In this document: positions 1-8,089 of the stretch, one piece after another
How the letters are laid out: each line of letters starts with the position of its first letter
How positions within the stretch are numbered: position 1 is the stretch's first letter
Origin: Kitasatospora fiedleri
GTDB taxonomy: Bacteria > Actinomycetota > Actinomycetes > Streptomycetales > Streptomycetaceae
NCBI RefSeq assembly: GCF_948472415.1
Contig: NZ_OX419519.1
Location: forward strand, 6,787,001-6,851,000
Direction of reading: 5' to 3'
Length of the DNA stretch: 64,000 bases
Program-made: the position numbers and the translations under genes
The notes under the pieces: model-generated
The model's input: the letters and a program-made list of their open reading frames with translations, nothing else
Told to the model about the DNA's origin: nothing
Databases searched by the model: none

Positions 1-222
1 CGGCAGGGTCACGCAGGTGAGCTGCCGCTGGAGGCACTTGAGCAGGGACATGAAGTCCCAGACGGCGAACACGTGGGTCTGCTGGAAGGTCCGCACCTTC
101 TCCAGGCTGTCCAGCGACAGGTACATCGGGTGCGACACCACCTCGTGGCGGACCTCCTCGATGGACTCGCGCAGGGCGGTCAGGCCGGGGTGGCTGCGGT
201 CCCAGTGGTAACGGTCGCTCAT
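1..222 (-). CDS. DUF3050 (haem-oxygenase-like) protein, 3' part cut by window edge
   Basis: Only the first 74 codons are present; the gene runs off the left edge. The visible protein starts MSDRYHWDRSHPGLTALRES and contains HVFAVWDFMSLLKCLQ, which matches the N-terminal region of DUF3050 proteins (haem-oxygenase-like helical fold, sometimes di-iron). The ATG at 222 is preceded by a good AGAGGAG ribosome site. It is the last visible gene of the leftward operon, about 140 bp after the E1 beta gene, so it may be a tailoring oxidase of the same pathway. The metal ligands lie mainly outside the window, so activity cannot be judged. Confidence 0.75.
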   Translation of the reverse strand, partial: MSDRYHWDRSHPGLTALRESIEEVRHEVVSHPMYLSLDSLEKVRTFQQTHVFAVWDFMSLLKCLQRQLTCVTLP

Positions 223-364
223 GGCTGCTCTCCTCTGTGGTGTGGTGCAACGGGGGTACGGCGGGGTGCGGCGGAGGCAACGCGGGTGGACGTTGCGGTG
301 GTCCGGTGGTGGCAACGACCGCCCGGAGGCGGCGGTTACGCGGGAACGGCCGTGCCGGGAAAGG

Positions 365-1327
365 TCACTTCAGGACGGCGCGGATCGCGTCCCGCAGCTG
401 CTCGGCGCTCGGTTGCAGGGCCCGGTCCAGGGCGAGGGCGAACGGGAGGACCGCGCCGTCGGGGCGGGTGACTCGGCGGGGCGGGGCGAGCAGTCGGCAC
501 TCCTCGGCGGCGACCGCCAGCACCTCGGCGGCGAAACCGGCGAAGCGGTTGGAGTCGTCGGCCACCACCAGCCGCCCGGTGCGGTCCAGCGACTCCACCA
601 GGGCCGCCCGGTCCAGCGGGTACAGGGTGCGCGGGTCGAGCACCTCCACCGACACCTCGTCCGCCAACTCCTCGGCCACCGCCAGCGCCTGCTGGACCAG
701 GTGGCCGACCGCCAGCACCGTCACGTCCGAGCCCCGCCGGGCCGTCCGGGCCTCGCCCAGCGGCAGCGGGACCAGCGGCGCCGTCACGTCCTCCCGGACG
801 CCCAGCGCGCCCGCCGGGGCGAACAGCACCACCGGGTCGTCGTCCGCGATCGCCGAACTCAGCAGCCCGTACGCGTCGGTGGGCGTCGCGGGCACCAGCG
901 TCTTGATGCCGACGTGCGCGAACAGGCCGTACGGGTGGTCGGAGTGCTGGCCCGCCCAGCCGCTGCGCGAGCCCGAGCCCGGCACCACCACGGTCAGCGG
1001 CACCCGGGCCTGACCGCCCGTCATCAGCGAGAACTTGTGCGCCTGGTTGGCGAGTTGCTCGAACACCAGGAACAGCAGCGACGGGATCTGCAACTCGATC
1101 ACCGGCCGCATCCCGGTCAGCGCCGCCCCGATGCCCGCCGAGGTGAACGCCTGCTCCGACAGCGGCACGTCCACCACCCGCTCGGCGCCGAAGCGCTGCT
1201 GCAGGCCCAGCGTCAGACCGGCCAGGCCCGCGCCGACGTCCTCGCCGAACACGCACACCGCCGGATCGGCCTCCAGCGCGTCCGCCAGCGCCCGGTTCAT
1301 CGCCTTGGCGTACGACAACAGCGTCAC
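365..1327 (-). CDS. 2-oxoacid dehydrogenase E1 beta subunit (PglC/PdhB-like)
   Basis: A 320-residue transketolase-family protein. It starts MTLLSYAKAMNRALADALEA and carries the family blocks VFGEDVG, PLSEQAFTSAGIGAALTG, HSDHPYGLFAHV and LDPRTLYPLD, at the usual full length for an E1 beta subunit (about 325). With E1 alpha it forms the thiamine-diphosphate enzyme that decarboxylates 2-oxoacids. Its ATG overlaps the E1 alpha stop (ATGA), so translation is probably coupled. No E2 or E3 gene is nearby. In streptogramin clusters the E1-like pair PglB/PglC works in phenylglycine formation. Because this locus also encodes the hydroxyphenylglycine enzymes, a pathway-dedicated role on an aryl 2-oxoacid is likely, but that is inference. 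Confidence 0.88.
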   Translation of the reverse strand: MTLLSYAKAMNRALADALEADPAVCVFGEDVGAGLAGLTLGLQQRFGAERVVDVPLSEQAFTSAGIGAALTGMRPVIELQIPSLLFLVFEQLANQAHKFSLMTGGQARVPLTVVVPGSGSRSGWAGQHSDHPYGLFAHVGIKTLVPATPTDAYGLLSSAIADDDPVVLFAPAGALGVREDVTAPLVPLPLGEARTARRGSDVTVLAVGHLVQQALAVAEELADEVSVEVLDPRTLYPLDRAALVESLDRTGRLVVADDSNRFAGFAAEVLAVAAEECRLLAPPRRVTRPDGAVLPFALALDRALQPSAEQLRDAIRAVLK

Positions 1328-2297
1328 AGTGCCGCTCCCGACCGGGGCCGCAGCCCGCTCGCGTACAGGTGGTCATTGGCCGTCACCGGGTCCGGCTCCG
1401 CCGAAGCTAGCGCGAACCGCGCCGCCCTGGAAAGGAGTTCGACAATCTCCCGGTCGATCGCGGCGGCCTCCCCGGCGGGCAGCGCGGTCGCCAGCGGGTC
1501 GCGCTCCCGCCAGGACGCCACCTCCTCGGCCGTGCGGTACGACAGCCGGAAGCGCCGCTCCATCGTGTGGTGCGCCTCGAACCGGTACGTCAGGCACTCC
1601 AGGAACGACGGCCCGCCCCCGCGCGCGCCCGCTCCACCGCCCGCCCGGCCGCCGCCCGGACCGCCTCCACGTCCATCCCGTCCACCGTCTCGGCCGGGAT
1701 GCCGAACGCCTCGGCCCGGCCGCAGGCCGAACCGCTCACCGCCGCCCCGGCCGGCAGCGTCGTCGCGTAGCCGTTGTTCTCGCAGACGAACACCACCGGC
1801 GCCCGCCAGATCGACGCCAGGTTCAACGACTCCAGCAGCACGCCCTGGTTGAGCGCGCCGTCGCCGAAGAACGAGGCCACCACGGTGGGTTCGCCGCGCC
1901 GCCGGGCCGCCCAGGCCGCGCCGACCGCGATCGGCGCGCCCGCGCCGACGATGCCGTTGGCGCCCAGGATGCCCAGCGAGAAGTCCGCGGCGTGCATCGA
2001 ACCGCCCCGGCCGCCGTTCAACCCGCCGACCCGGCCCAGCAGTTCGGCCAGCAGCCGGGCCGGGTCGGCGCCCTTCGCCAGCACGTGCCCGTGCCCGCGG
2101 TGGGTGGAGGTCAGCTGGTCGGCCGGCTCCAGCGCGGCGCACACGCCGACCGCCACCGCCTCCTGCCCGATGTACGGGTGGGTGCCGCCGACCACCAGCC
2201 CGGCGCGCACCCACTCCAGCGCCAGTTCCTCGAACGAGCGGATCAGCCGCATCGTCCGGTACCGGCCCGCCGGGTCCGCCAGGTGCGGCAGGCTCAC
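1324..2297 (-). CDS. 2-oxoacid dehydrogenase E1 alpha subunit (PglB/PdhA-like), frameshifted
   Basis: The first part reads from a GTG at 2297 that overlaps the PhyH stop (GTGA). It contains THRGHGHVLAKG, the thiamine-diphosphate motif region FFGDGALNQGVLLESLN and CENNGYATT. The frame is then lost near 1615-1622 and the C-terminus continues one frame over as PSFLECLTYRFEAHHTMERR and onward. Adding one base in the GC-alternating/G5 run there restores a normal protein of about 324 residues. This is probably a sequencing deletion; if real, the subunit would be truncated by about a third. It pairs with the E1 beta gene that follows it (ATGA overlap). Confidence 0.8.
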
Positions 2298-3211
2298 CGG
2301 CCCGACCGCCACAGCACCGGGCAGAACTCCGGGTCCGCGTAGTCCGGCCGGCCGTCCGCGTCGCGCCGCACCACCGCGTCGTGGTTGTACACCACCGGCG
2401 AGCCGTCCGGCCGCAGGTACGAGCGGTAGCGGTTCGAGCCGTCCTGCAGGTGCAGCGACACCGCCCGGCGCGGCTGCGCGGACCGGTTCGGGCCCGAGCC
2501 GTGGTAGGTGCGGCAGTGGTGGAAGGAGACGTGCCCGCGCGGGATCTCGATCGGCACGGTACGGACCTCGGTGCCGTTGAACTCGGCGTTCTCGTGCAGC
2601 AGTTGCTCCAGCTCGGAGCGGTCCCGGGCGGCGAAGTGCCGGGTCGAGTCGTCGCCGCCGGGGCGCTCCTCCCAGCGGTGGCTGCCGTCCACCATGGTGA
2701 TGGTGCCCATCTCCTCGGTGCAGTCGTGGAACGGCAGGAACGCGGTCAGCATCCGCTGCGAGGTGGAGGTCTGCCAGTAGTGCTTGTCGAAGTGCCACGG
2801 CACCACGTTGCTCGGCTCGCCCGGCACCGGCGGCTTGTAGATCAGCGTGGCCTGGAACAGCCGGATCTCCGCCGCCTGCGCCAGCCGCGCCGCGACCGCG
2901 CCCAGCAGCGGCTTGCGCAGGATGCGGCCGATCTCCGCGTGCTCGTAGTGCACGTAGTCGTTGTGCCGCTGCACCGGCCCGTCCGACGGCCGCCAGGACG
3001 CCAGGTGCGGCGGCCGGGCCGGGAGTTCGCGGTCCCGTTCGCCCGCGTAGTAGCGCTCGGTGGCGGCCTGCAGCGCGTCCAGCTCGGCGTCGGAGAACAG
3101 CCGCCGCGACAGGTACCAGCCGCGCTCCGCGTACTCCAGCACCTCCTCGACGGTCGGCAGCAGCGCCGACTCCTCCTCGGTCAGCTCGAACCGGTCGATC
3201 GCGGTGGTCAC
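2294..3211 (-). CDS. Phytanoyl-CoA dioxygenase (PhyH) family oxygenase
   Basis: A 305-residue Fe(II)/2-oxoglutarate-dependent oxygenase of the PhyH family. The iron triad is visible as H140 and D142 in WHFDKHYW and H237 in CRTYHGSGPN. The 2-oxoglutarate-binding Arg is probably in the PRRAVSLHL stretch. The length is typical. It lies between hydroxymandelate synthase (upstream) and E1 alpha (downstream, GTGA overlap), so it is expected to hydroxylate or halogen-free oxidise a pathway intermediate. Substrate unknown. Start ATG at 3211 with an AGAGGAG ribosome site. Confidence 0.85.
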   Translation of the reverse strand: MTTAIDRFELTEEESALLPTVEEVLEYAERGWYLSRRLFSDAELDALQAATERYYAGERDRELPARPPHLASWRPSDGPVQRHNDYVHYEHAEIGRILRKPLLGAVAARLAQAAEIRLFQATLIYKPPVPGEPSNVVPWHFDKHYWQTSTSQRMLTAFLPFHDCTEEMGTITMVDGSHRWEERPGGDDSTRHFAARDRSELEQLLHENAEFNGTEVRTVPIEIPRGHVSFHHCRTYHGSGPNRSAQPRRAVSLHLQDGSNRYRSYLRPDGSPVVYNHDAVVRRDADGRPDYADPEFCPVLWRSGR

Positions 3212-3227
3212 GTGGGCTCTCCTCTGC

Positions 3228-4304
3228 TCAGCTGTCCGCGGTGGCGCGCTCGCGCTCCACCGCCTCGTACAGGGCCTTGATGTTGGCGGTGCCGAAACTG
3301 CCGGCGCCGCGCCGCTCCACCAGCTCCAGGAAGAAGGTCCGGCGCGGGTGGGTGGAGCGGGCGAAGATCTGGAACAGCTCGCCGCCGTGGTCCCGGTCCA
3401 CCAGCACGTGGGTGTCCCGGAGTTCGGCCACCGGGATGGCCGTCGGGCCGAGCCGGGACTCCAGCGCCTCGTAGTACGCGCCCGGGGTGCTCAGGAACGC
3501 CACCCCGCGCCCGCCCAACTCCCGCACCGCGGCGGTGATCGACTCCGTCGCGTACGCCAGGTGCTGGACGCCCGCGCCGCCGTGGGCCGTCAGGAAGCCG
3601 TCGATCTGACCGGAGGCCCGCGAGGTGTCCGGCTCCAGCAGGGTGAAGGTGACCGTCCCGCACGGGCTCTGCACCACCCGGGAGTCCATCGCCTGGTCGC
3701 CGACCTCCACGTACTCCCGGAACACCTCCCGGAAGCCCAGCCCGTCGACCGCCCACCGCACCGAGCCGTCCAACTGCCCGCCCGGCACCACCACCGCCAC
3801 GTGGTCCAGCGACAACAGCGCGCCGTCGCCCGGGAGTTCGCCCGCCGGCAGCAGGTCGTCCGGGCCGACGAAGCGCAGCGCCAGGTCGCCGAAACCGGAG
3901 ACCGTGCCCGCCCCGTCCGGCCCGGCCCCGTCCGTTCCTGCCGCGTCCGTTCCTGCCCCGTCCGTTCCTGCCGCGCCCAGCCGTTCGCCGTCCAGTCGCT
4001 CGCCGCCCGCCGCCAGCGCCCGTTCGGCCGCCGCGACCGCCGACGCCCGGTCGGCGTGCCGCAGCGCGATCACCGCGACGCCGTCGCCGTGCCGCCGCAC
4101 CCAGGCGGCCACCGGGTGGTCCGCCTCCACCGCCGAGGTCAGCAGCACCCGGATCGAGCCCTGGTGCGCCACCACCTGCGCGGTGCCCGGAGCGGCCGAG
4201 TCCGGCTCGCTCAACGTGAAGCCCCAGTCGTCGCGCAGCCGCGCGGCGTACTTGTGGGCGTCCTCCACGTACAGTTCGGTGTACGCGATGCCCGGCACGG
4301 TCAT
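3228..4304 (-). CDS. hmaS: 4-hydroxymandelate synthase (HPPD-family VOC dioxygenase)
   Basis: A 358-residue protein of two vicinal-oxygen-chelate halves. Non-haem iron converts 4-hydroxyphenylpyruvate to 4-hydroxymandelate, the first step to 4-hydroxyphenylglycine. The metal triad is H168 (LDHVAV), H248 (VQHLAYA) and E309 (HGGELFQIF). HmaS is preferred over ordinary 4-hydroxyphenylpyruvate dioxygenase because of VVQSPCGTVTFTLLEPD and the C-terminus GTANIKALYEAVERER, which resemble glycopeptide-cluster HmaS, and because hydroxymandelate oxidase and an HpgT-like aminotransferase are divergent neighbours. The linker between the halves holds an unusual Gly-Ala-Thr-Asp repeat. Its ATG overlaps the stop of the ketosynthase gene (ATGA). 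Confidence 0.88.
   Translation of the reverse strand: MTVPGIAYTELYVEDAHKYAARLRDDWGFTLSEPDSAAPGTAQVVAHQGSIRVLLTSAVEADHPVAAWVRRHGDGVAVIALRHADRASAVAAAERALAAGGERLDGERLGAAGTDGAGTDAAGTDGAGPDGAGTVSGFGDLALRFVGPDDLLPAGELPGDGALLSLDHVAVVVPGGQLDGSVRWAVDGLGFREVFREYVEVGDQAMDSRVVQSPCGTVTFTLLEPDTSRASGQIDGFLTAHGGAGVQHLAYATESITAAVRELGGRGVAFLSTPGAYYEALESRLGPTAIPVAELRDTHVLVDRDHGGELFQIFARSTHPRRTFFLELVERRGAGSFGTANIKALYEAVERERATADS
3916..3975. repeat. 15-bp tandem repeat inside hmaS
   Basis: Three near-identical 15-bp units (TCCGTTCCTGCCGCG type) at 3931-3975 plus a degenerate fourth at 3916-3930. In the hmaS frame they encode four copies of a five-residue Gly/Ala-rich unit ending in Asp, in the linker between the two VOC halves. 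The repeat is in frame and away from the metal ligands, so length changes should be tolerated. Confidence 0.8.
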
Positions 4305-5605
4305 GAGTCCCCTCCGAGGTGCTTGGCCGTGATGCTCGGCGGGCCGAACAGCAGGCTCAGGTTGTGGCCGCCGAACGCGATCGAGTTGGACAGGGCGTGA
4401 CGCACGACACCGTGCTCGGCCGCGCCCCGGACGTGCCGCAACGCGCAGGCTTCGTCCGGCTGTTCGAGGTTCAGGGTGGGCGGGATCAGGCCCTCGGCGA
4501 CGGCCAGCGCCGACACCGCCGCCTCCACCGCCCCGCCCGCGCCCAGCAGGTGGCCGGTGGCGCCCTTGGTCGAGCTGACCCACGGCTCGTGGCCGCCGAA
4601 CACCTCGCGCAGCGCCGCCGCCTCGGCCCGGTCGCCCAGCTTGGTGCCGGTGCCGTGCGCGTTGACGTAGTCCACCGCCGACGGCGCCAGGCCCGCCGAA
4701 CGCAGCGCGGCCCGCATCGAGGAGACCGCGCCCGCGCCGTCCGGACGCGGCATGGTCGGGTGGTGGGCGTCGGTGGCCGCGCCCCAGCCGGCCAGCGCGG
4801 CGTACGCGGACGCGCCCCGGGCCGCCGCGTGCTCGGCGCGCTCCAGCACCAGGACGGCGCTGCCCTCGCCCAGCACGAAGCCGTTGCGGCGGGCGTCGAA
4901 CGGCCGGGACGCCTGCGTCGGGTCGTCCCAGCCGGCCGCCAGCGCACGGGAGTTGTCGAAGGCGGCGGCGATCGTCGGGTGCAGCGGGGCCTCCGCGCCG
5001 CCGCACACCACCACGTCCGCCTCGCCGCCGCGGATCAGCCGCAGGCCCTCGGCGACCGCCTGGGCGCCCGCCGCGCAGGCGGTGATCACGGCCGAGCTGT
5101 AGCCGCGGATGCCGTGCGCGATGGCGATCCGGGCGGCCGCCATGTTCGACAGCATGCCCGGCAGCAGGTACGGGCTGACGGCGGCCCGGCCGCGCTCGCG
5201 CCGTCCGGCGGCCTGCTGCTCGTAGCTCTCCAGCCCGCCGCCGCCGGTGGCCAGCACCACCGCGACCCGCTCCGGGTCGGTGTCCTGACGGATCGTCAGC
5301 TTGGCGTCGGCGAGGGCGTCCTCGGCGGCGGCCAGCGCGAGCAGCAGGAAGCGGTCGGCGACCCGGGTCTCGGTCGGCGGCAGCACCTCGGTCGCCGGGA
5401 CGTGCGGGGCGATGCCCGCCACCCGCAGCCAGCCCGCCGCCGGGTGGTCCGGCGGCGGGGCGACCAGCCCGGAGCGGCCGGCCGCGAGCGCCCGGTAGAC
5501 CTCCGGCACGGCGCGGCCCAGCGGCGTCACCCAGCCGATCCCGGTGACCTGCGCGGTGACGGCGGTGGTGGCGCCGGCTGCGGCTGTGGCGTCGGGGGCG
5601 TTCAC
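4301..5605 (-). CDS. Beta-ketoacyl-ACP synthase, KASII type, complete catalytic triad
   Basis: A 434-residue condensing enzyme with all catalytic residues: C177 (ITACAAGAQ), H317 (NAHGTGTKLGD) and H352 (GATGHLLGAGG). The GTG start at 5605 overlaps the stop of the upstream ligase (GTGA), and its own stop overlaps the hmaS start, so the three genes are probably translationally coupled. A longer open frame extends upstream to about 6979, but that part is an out-of-frame reading of the ligase. This is the only clearly triad-complete elongating ketosynthase in the operon, so it is the best candidate to make a C-C bond on the nearby ACPs. Confidence 0.9.
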   Translation of the reverse strand: MNAPDATAAAGATTAVTAQVTGIGWVTPLGRAVPEVYRALAAGRSGLVAPPPDHPAAGWLRVAGIAPHVPATEVLPPTETRVADRFLLLALAAAEDALADAKLTIRQDTDPERVAVVLATGGGGLESYEQQAAGRRERGRAAVSPYLLPGMLSNMAAARIAIAHGIRGYSSAVITACAAGAQAVAEGLRLIRGGEADVVVCGGAEAPLHPTIAAAFDNSRALAAGWDDPTQASRPFDARRNGFVLGEGSAVLVLERAEHAAARGASAYAALAGWGAATDAHHPTMPRPDGAGAVSSMRAALRSAGLAPSAVDYVNAHGTGTKLGDRAEAAALREVFGGHEPWVSSTKGATGHLLGAGGAVEAAVSALAVAEGLIPPTLNLEQPDEACALRHVRGAAEHGVVRHALSNSIAFGGHNLSLLFGPPSITAKHLGGDS

Positions 5606-7251
5606 CGCGCGCCGGTCCCGGCCCCGGTGACGGTCCCGGCTCCGGCCTCGGCCAGGTGGCGCTGGCGCAGCAGCACCTTGCGGACCTTGCCGGTCGGGCC
5701 GAGCGGGATGCGCCCGTCCGGGACGGCCAGCACGGTGCGGACCGCGGCGGCCACGTGCGGCTCCAGCGCGGCGAGCACCTCGGCGGTGCGGTCGGCGTCC
5801 TGGTCGGCGGCCGGGTCGAGCTGGAGCAGCACGTCGGCGACGGTCCGCCCGCCGTCGCGGAAGGCGACCACGGTGCAGTCGTGCACGTCCGGGCAGGCGG
5901 CCAGGACGCGTTCCTCGCTGGCGGCGGTGTGCAGGCGGCGGCCGTCGCCCAGGTCGACGGTGTCGACGGCCCGGTCCACGTGGTAGTAGTAGCCGTCCTC
6001 GTCGCGGTACACCAGGTCGCCGGTGAGGAAGTAGTCGCGGACCCGGGTGCGGTGGGTGGTCACCGAGTCGTTCCAGTAGCCGGGCGACAGGGTGGGCGAG
6101 CGGGTGCCCAGCTCGCCGACCCGGCCCGGGCCGAGCTCGTTGCCGTCCGGGTCGAGGACCGCGCAGTCGACGAAGGCGTGCGGGCGGCCCACGCAGCGGC
6201 CGTAGCGCTCGGAGTCGACGGTGTGGGTGATGAAGAAGTGCGAGTGGCCCATCTCGGAGGAGCCCAGGCCGTCGATGAACACCGACCCGGCGGTGCGGAC
6301 CCGGCCCTGCCGGGTGGCGGTCTCGCGCGAGCCCTGGGCGACCAGGCGGCGGATGTGCGCCTCGTGCGCGCAGTCGCCGGTGTTCCACCACAGGCCGACC
6401 GAGGACAGGTCGCGGGCGGACAGGTCCTGCCGGGCCAGGTCGGCCCAGGTGGTGGCGAAGCCGTACACGCCCAGCGGCTGCCAGCGCTCGATCGCCTCCA
6501 GCACCGCCGGGCCCGACTGCTGGGAGATCAGGTGCAGTTGGGCGTCGAAGCTGAGCGCCAGGTTGACCGCGATCAGGGTGGCGGCGTGCGCGGCGGGCAG
6601 CGCGCTGAGCACCCGGTCGATGCCCTGCGGCCGGGGCAGCAGCAGGCGGTGGCGGATCGCCGCGTACAGGCTCTGGTGCGAGTGCAGCACCGCCTTGGGC
6701 AGGCCGGTGGTGCCCGAGGAGTGGGTGATCGCGACCGGGTCGGTGGGCCAGTGCCGGTACGGTTCGGGCGCCGACTCCGGGTCGCCGTCGGCGAGTTCGG
6801 CGGTGTCGGCGAGGACGGGCGCGCCGAAGTCCACGTCGGCCAGGGCCTTGGCGTGGGCGGCGTCCGCGAGCAGCCCGACCGCGTTCAACCGGCGCAGGTA
6901 GCGGGCCGAGGTGTCCGCGTCCAACGCCGGGTTGAGCAGGGCCGGGATCGCGCCGAGCCGGCTCAGCGCGAGGAAGCACAGCACCTGCTCGGCCGCGGCG
7001 GACGCCTGCACGGCGACCGGGTCGCGGCGGCGCACCCCCCGGGCGTGCAGGGCGGCGGCCCGGGCCCGTACCGCGAGGTCGAGTTGACGGAGCGTCAGGG
7101 CGGTGTCCGCCGGGTGGCCGTCGACGGGGGTGTCGAAGGTCAGGGTCGGCGAGTCCAGGCCGAGGCCCTGCTCGACCCGGGTGGTCAGGACGTTACCGGC
7201 GCCGACGGAGCTGTCGGCGGACAGCACGGCGCGAAGGGTGCGGAGGCTCAT
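5602..7251 (-). CDS. AMP-dependent acyl-CoA/ACP synthetase-like ligase
   Basis: A 549-residue ANL-superfamily protein. The phosphate-binding loop is ITHSSGTTGLPKAVLHSH, followed by a SEMGHS stretch in place of a usual YGxTE, then YFLTGDLVYRDEDGYYY. The C-terminal subdomain ends with LGPTGKVRKVLLRQ, which supplies the catalytic-lysine region. These enzymes adenylate a carboxylic acid and pass it to CoA or a carrier protein. With ketosynthases and two ACPs in the same operon it probably primes one ACP; the acid is unknown. Start ATG at 7251; stop overlaps the ketosynthase GTG. Confidence 0.85.
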   Translation of the reverse strand: MSLRTLRAVLSADSSVGAGNVLTTRVEQGLGLDSPTLTFDTPVDGHPADTALTLRQLDLAVRARAAALHARGVRRRDPVAVQASAAAEQVLCFLALSRLGAIPALLNPALDADTSARYLRRLNAVGLLADAAHAKALADVDFGAPVLADTAELADGDPESAPEPYRHWPTDPVAITHSSGTTGLPKAVLHSHQSLYAAIRHRLLLPRPQGIDRVLSALPAAHAATLIAVNLALSFDAQLHLISQQSGPAVLEAIERWQPLGVYGFATTWADLARQDLSARDLSSVGLWWNTGDCAHEAHIRRLVAQGSRETATRQGRVRTAGSVFIDGLGSSEMGHSHFFITHTVDSERYGRCVGRPHAFVDCAVLDPDGNELGPGRVGELGTRSPTLSPGYWNDSVTTHRTRVRDYFLTGDLVYRDEDGYYYHVDRAVDTVDLGDGRRLHTAASEERVLAACPDVHDCTVVAFRDGGRTVADVLLQLDPAADQDADRTAEVLAALEPHVAAAVRTVLAVPDGRIPLGPTGKVRKVLLRQRHLAEAGAGTVTGAGTGAR

Positions 7252-7335
7252 CGTTCCCGTTCTCTTCTCGTGGTGCGGGAAAGGGGGCGGGCTCCCTCGG
7301 CGGGGGCCGCGGTGCGCGAGGGGGCGGGGCGGGTG

Positions 7336-7974
7336 TCAGGGGGCGAGCAGGACGGCGGTGGCGCGGTCGGGCGGGCCCTGGACGGCGGTGATGGCGAGCA
7401 CCTGCTCGGCGTCGCCGTCCTCGATCAACAGGGCGGCCCGCTCGTGCAGTTCGCGCTCCTCCCGGAAGCCGGGGCCGAGCGCGACGACCGGGCCGTCCAG
7501 CTGCCAGCGGGCGGCCAGGTGGCCGAGCACCGCGTTCGGGTTGGACTGGAAGAACAGCAGCGGGGCGACCCGCTGCCCGGCGGCGGTGGCCCGGGCCAGC
7601 GCGTCCGCGGTGCCGGTGTCGCCGCTCGGGCTGGCCAGCAGCAGCGCGGTGCGCGGCGCCCCGGCGGCCGGGGGCGGGCCGTAGTGGGCGCGCAGGCAGC
7701 GCTCGGCGGTCTCGGCCACCAGCGGGCTGAACGAGGACTCCACGAAGCCCGCGATGGCGGGCAGTTCGTCCCCCGGCCGGTCCGGCCAGCGGGCGGCGGC
7801 CAGCACCCGCAGCGGCCCGGCGAGGACGCGCGGCGCCGCCGACGGGGACGCCGGGTGCGGGTGGCCGGGGACGGGGACGGGGGCAGGGGCGGGAACGGAG
7901 ACGGAGACGGAGACGGGGACGGGGACGGGGACGGGGGCGTGGTCGGGGAGGACGGCGGGTCTCGGGGCGGTCAT
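7336..7974 (-). CDS. Short ketosynthase-fold protein (beta-ketoacyl synthase chain-length-factor-like)
   Basis: A 212-residue protein, much shorter than a full ketosynthase. After a Pro-Val-rich N-terminal stretch it has VESSFSPLVAETAERCL, LLLASPSGDTGTADALA and FFQSNPNAVLGHLAARWQL. The last resembles the dimer/active-site edge seen in small 'beta-ketoacyl synthase chain length factor' proteins. There is no obvious catalytic Cys in an acyl-enzyme motif. It sits between the altered ketosynthase and the ligase and may be a non-catalytic partner. Start: ATG 7974 is used; an in-frame ATG at 8061 would add 29 Pro/Arg-rich residues. Confidence 0.65.
   Translation of the reverse strand: MTAPRPAVLPDHAPVPVPVPVSVSVSVPAPAPVPVPGHPHPASPSAAPRVLAGPLRVLAAARWPDRPGDELPAIAGFVESSFSPLVAETAERCLRAHYGPPPAAGAPRTALLLASPSGDTGTADALARATAAGQRVAPLLFFQSNPNAVLGHLAARWQLDGPVVALGPGFREERELHERAALLIEDGDAEQVLAITAVQGPPDRATAVLLAP
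7866..7937. repeat. GGGGAC-type hexanucleotide repeat
   Basis: About twelve imperfect 6-bp units (GGGGAC, GGAGAC, GGGGGC) lie within the 5' end of the chain-length-factor-like gene. On the minus strand they encode an alternating Pro-Val / Ser-Val stretch. The repeat is in frame. Confidence 0.7.
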
Positions 7975-8089
7975 GCGGGAGTCACCAGGGGTGCGGGCCG
8001 GGCGGCGGCCGGACGGGAGCGGACGGGGAGGACGCGGTGGCGCGGGCGGTGCGGACGGCACGGGCGGTGCGGGTGGCCGGGGCGCGGGG

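Noticed and set aside
3228..4304. Ordinary 4-hydroxyphenylpyruvate dioxygenase of tyrosine breakdown
   Set aside because: The C-terminal sequence and the hmo/hpgT neighbours fit hydroxymandelate synthase better, though only an assay would settle it.
4301..6979. An 892-codon open frame that looks like a fusion of ligase and ketosynthase
   Set aside because: Only the part after 5605 reads as protein; the upstream part is an out-of-frame Arg/Pro/Gly-rich reading of the separate ligase gene, which has its own intact frame.
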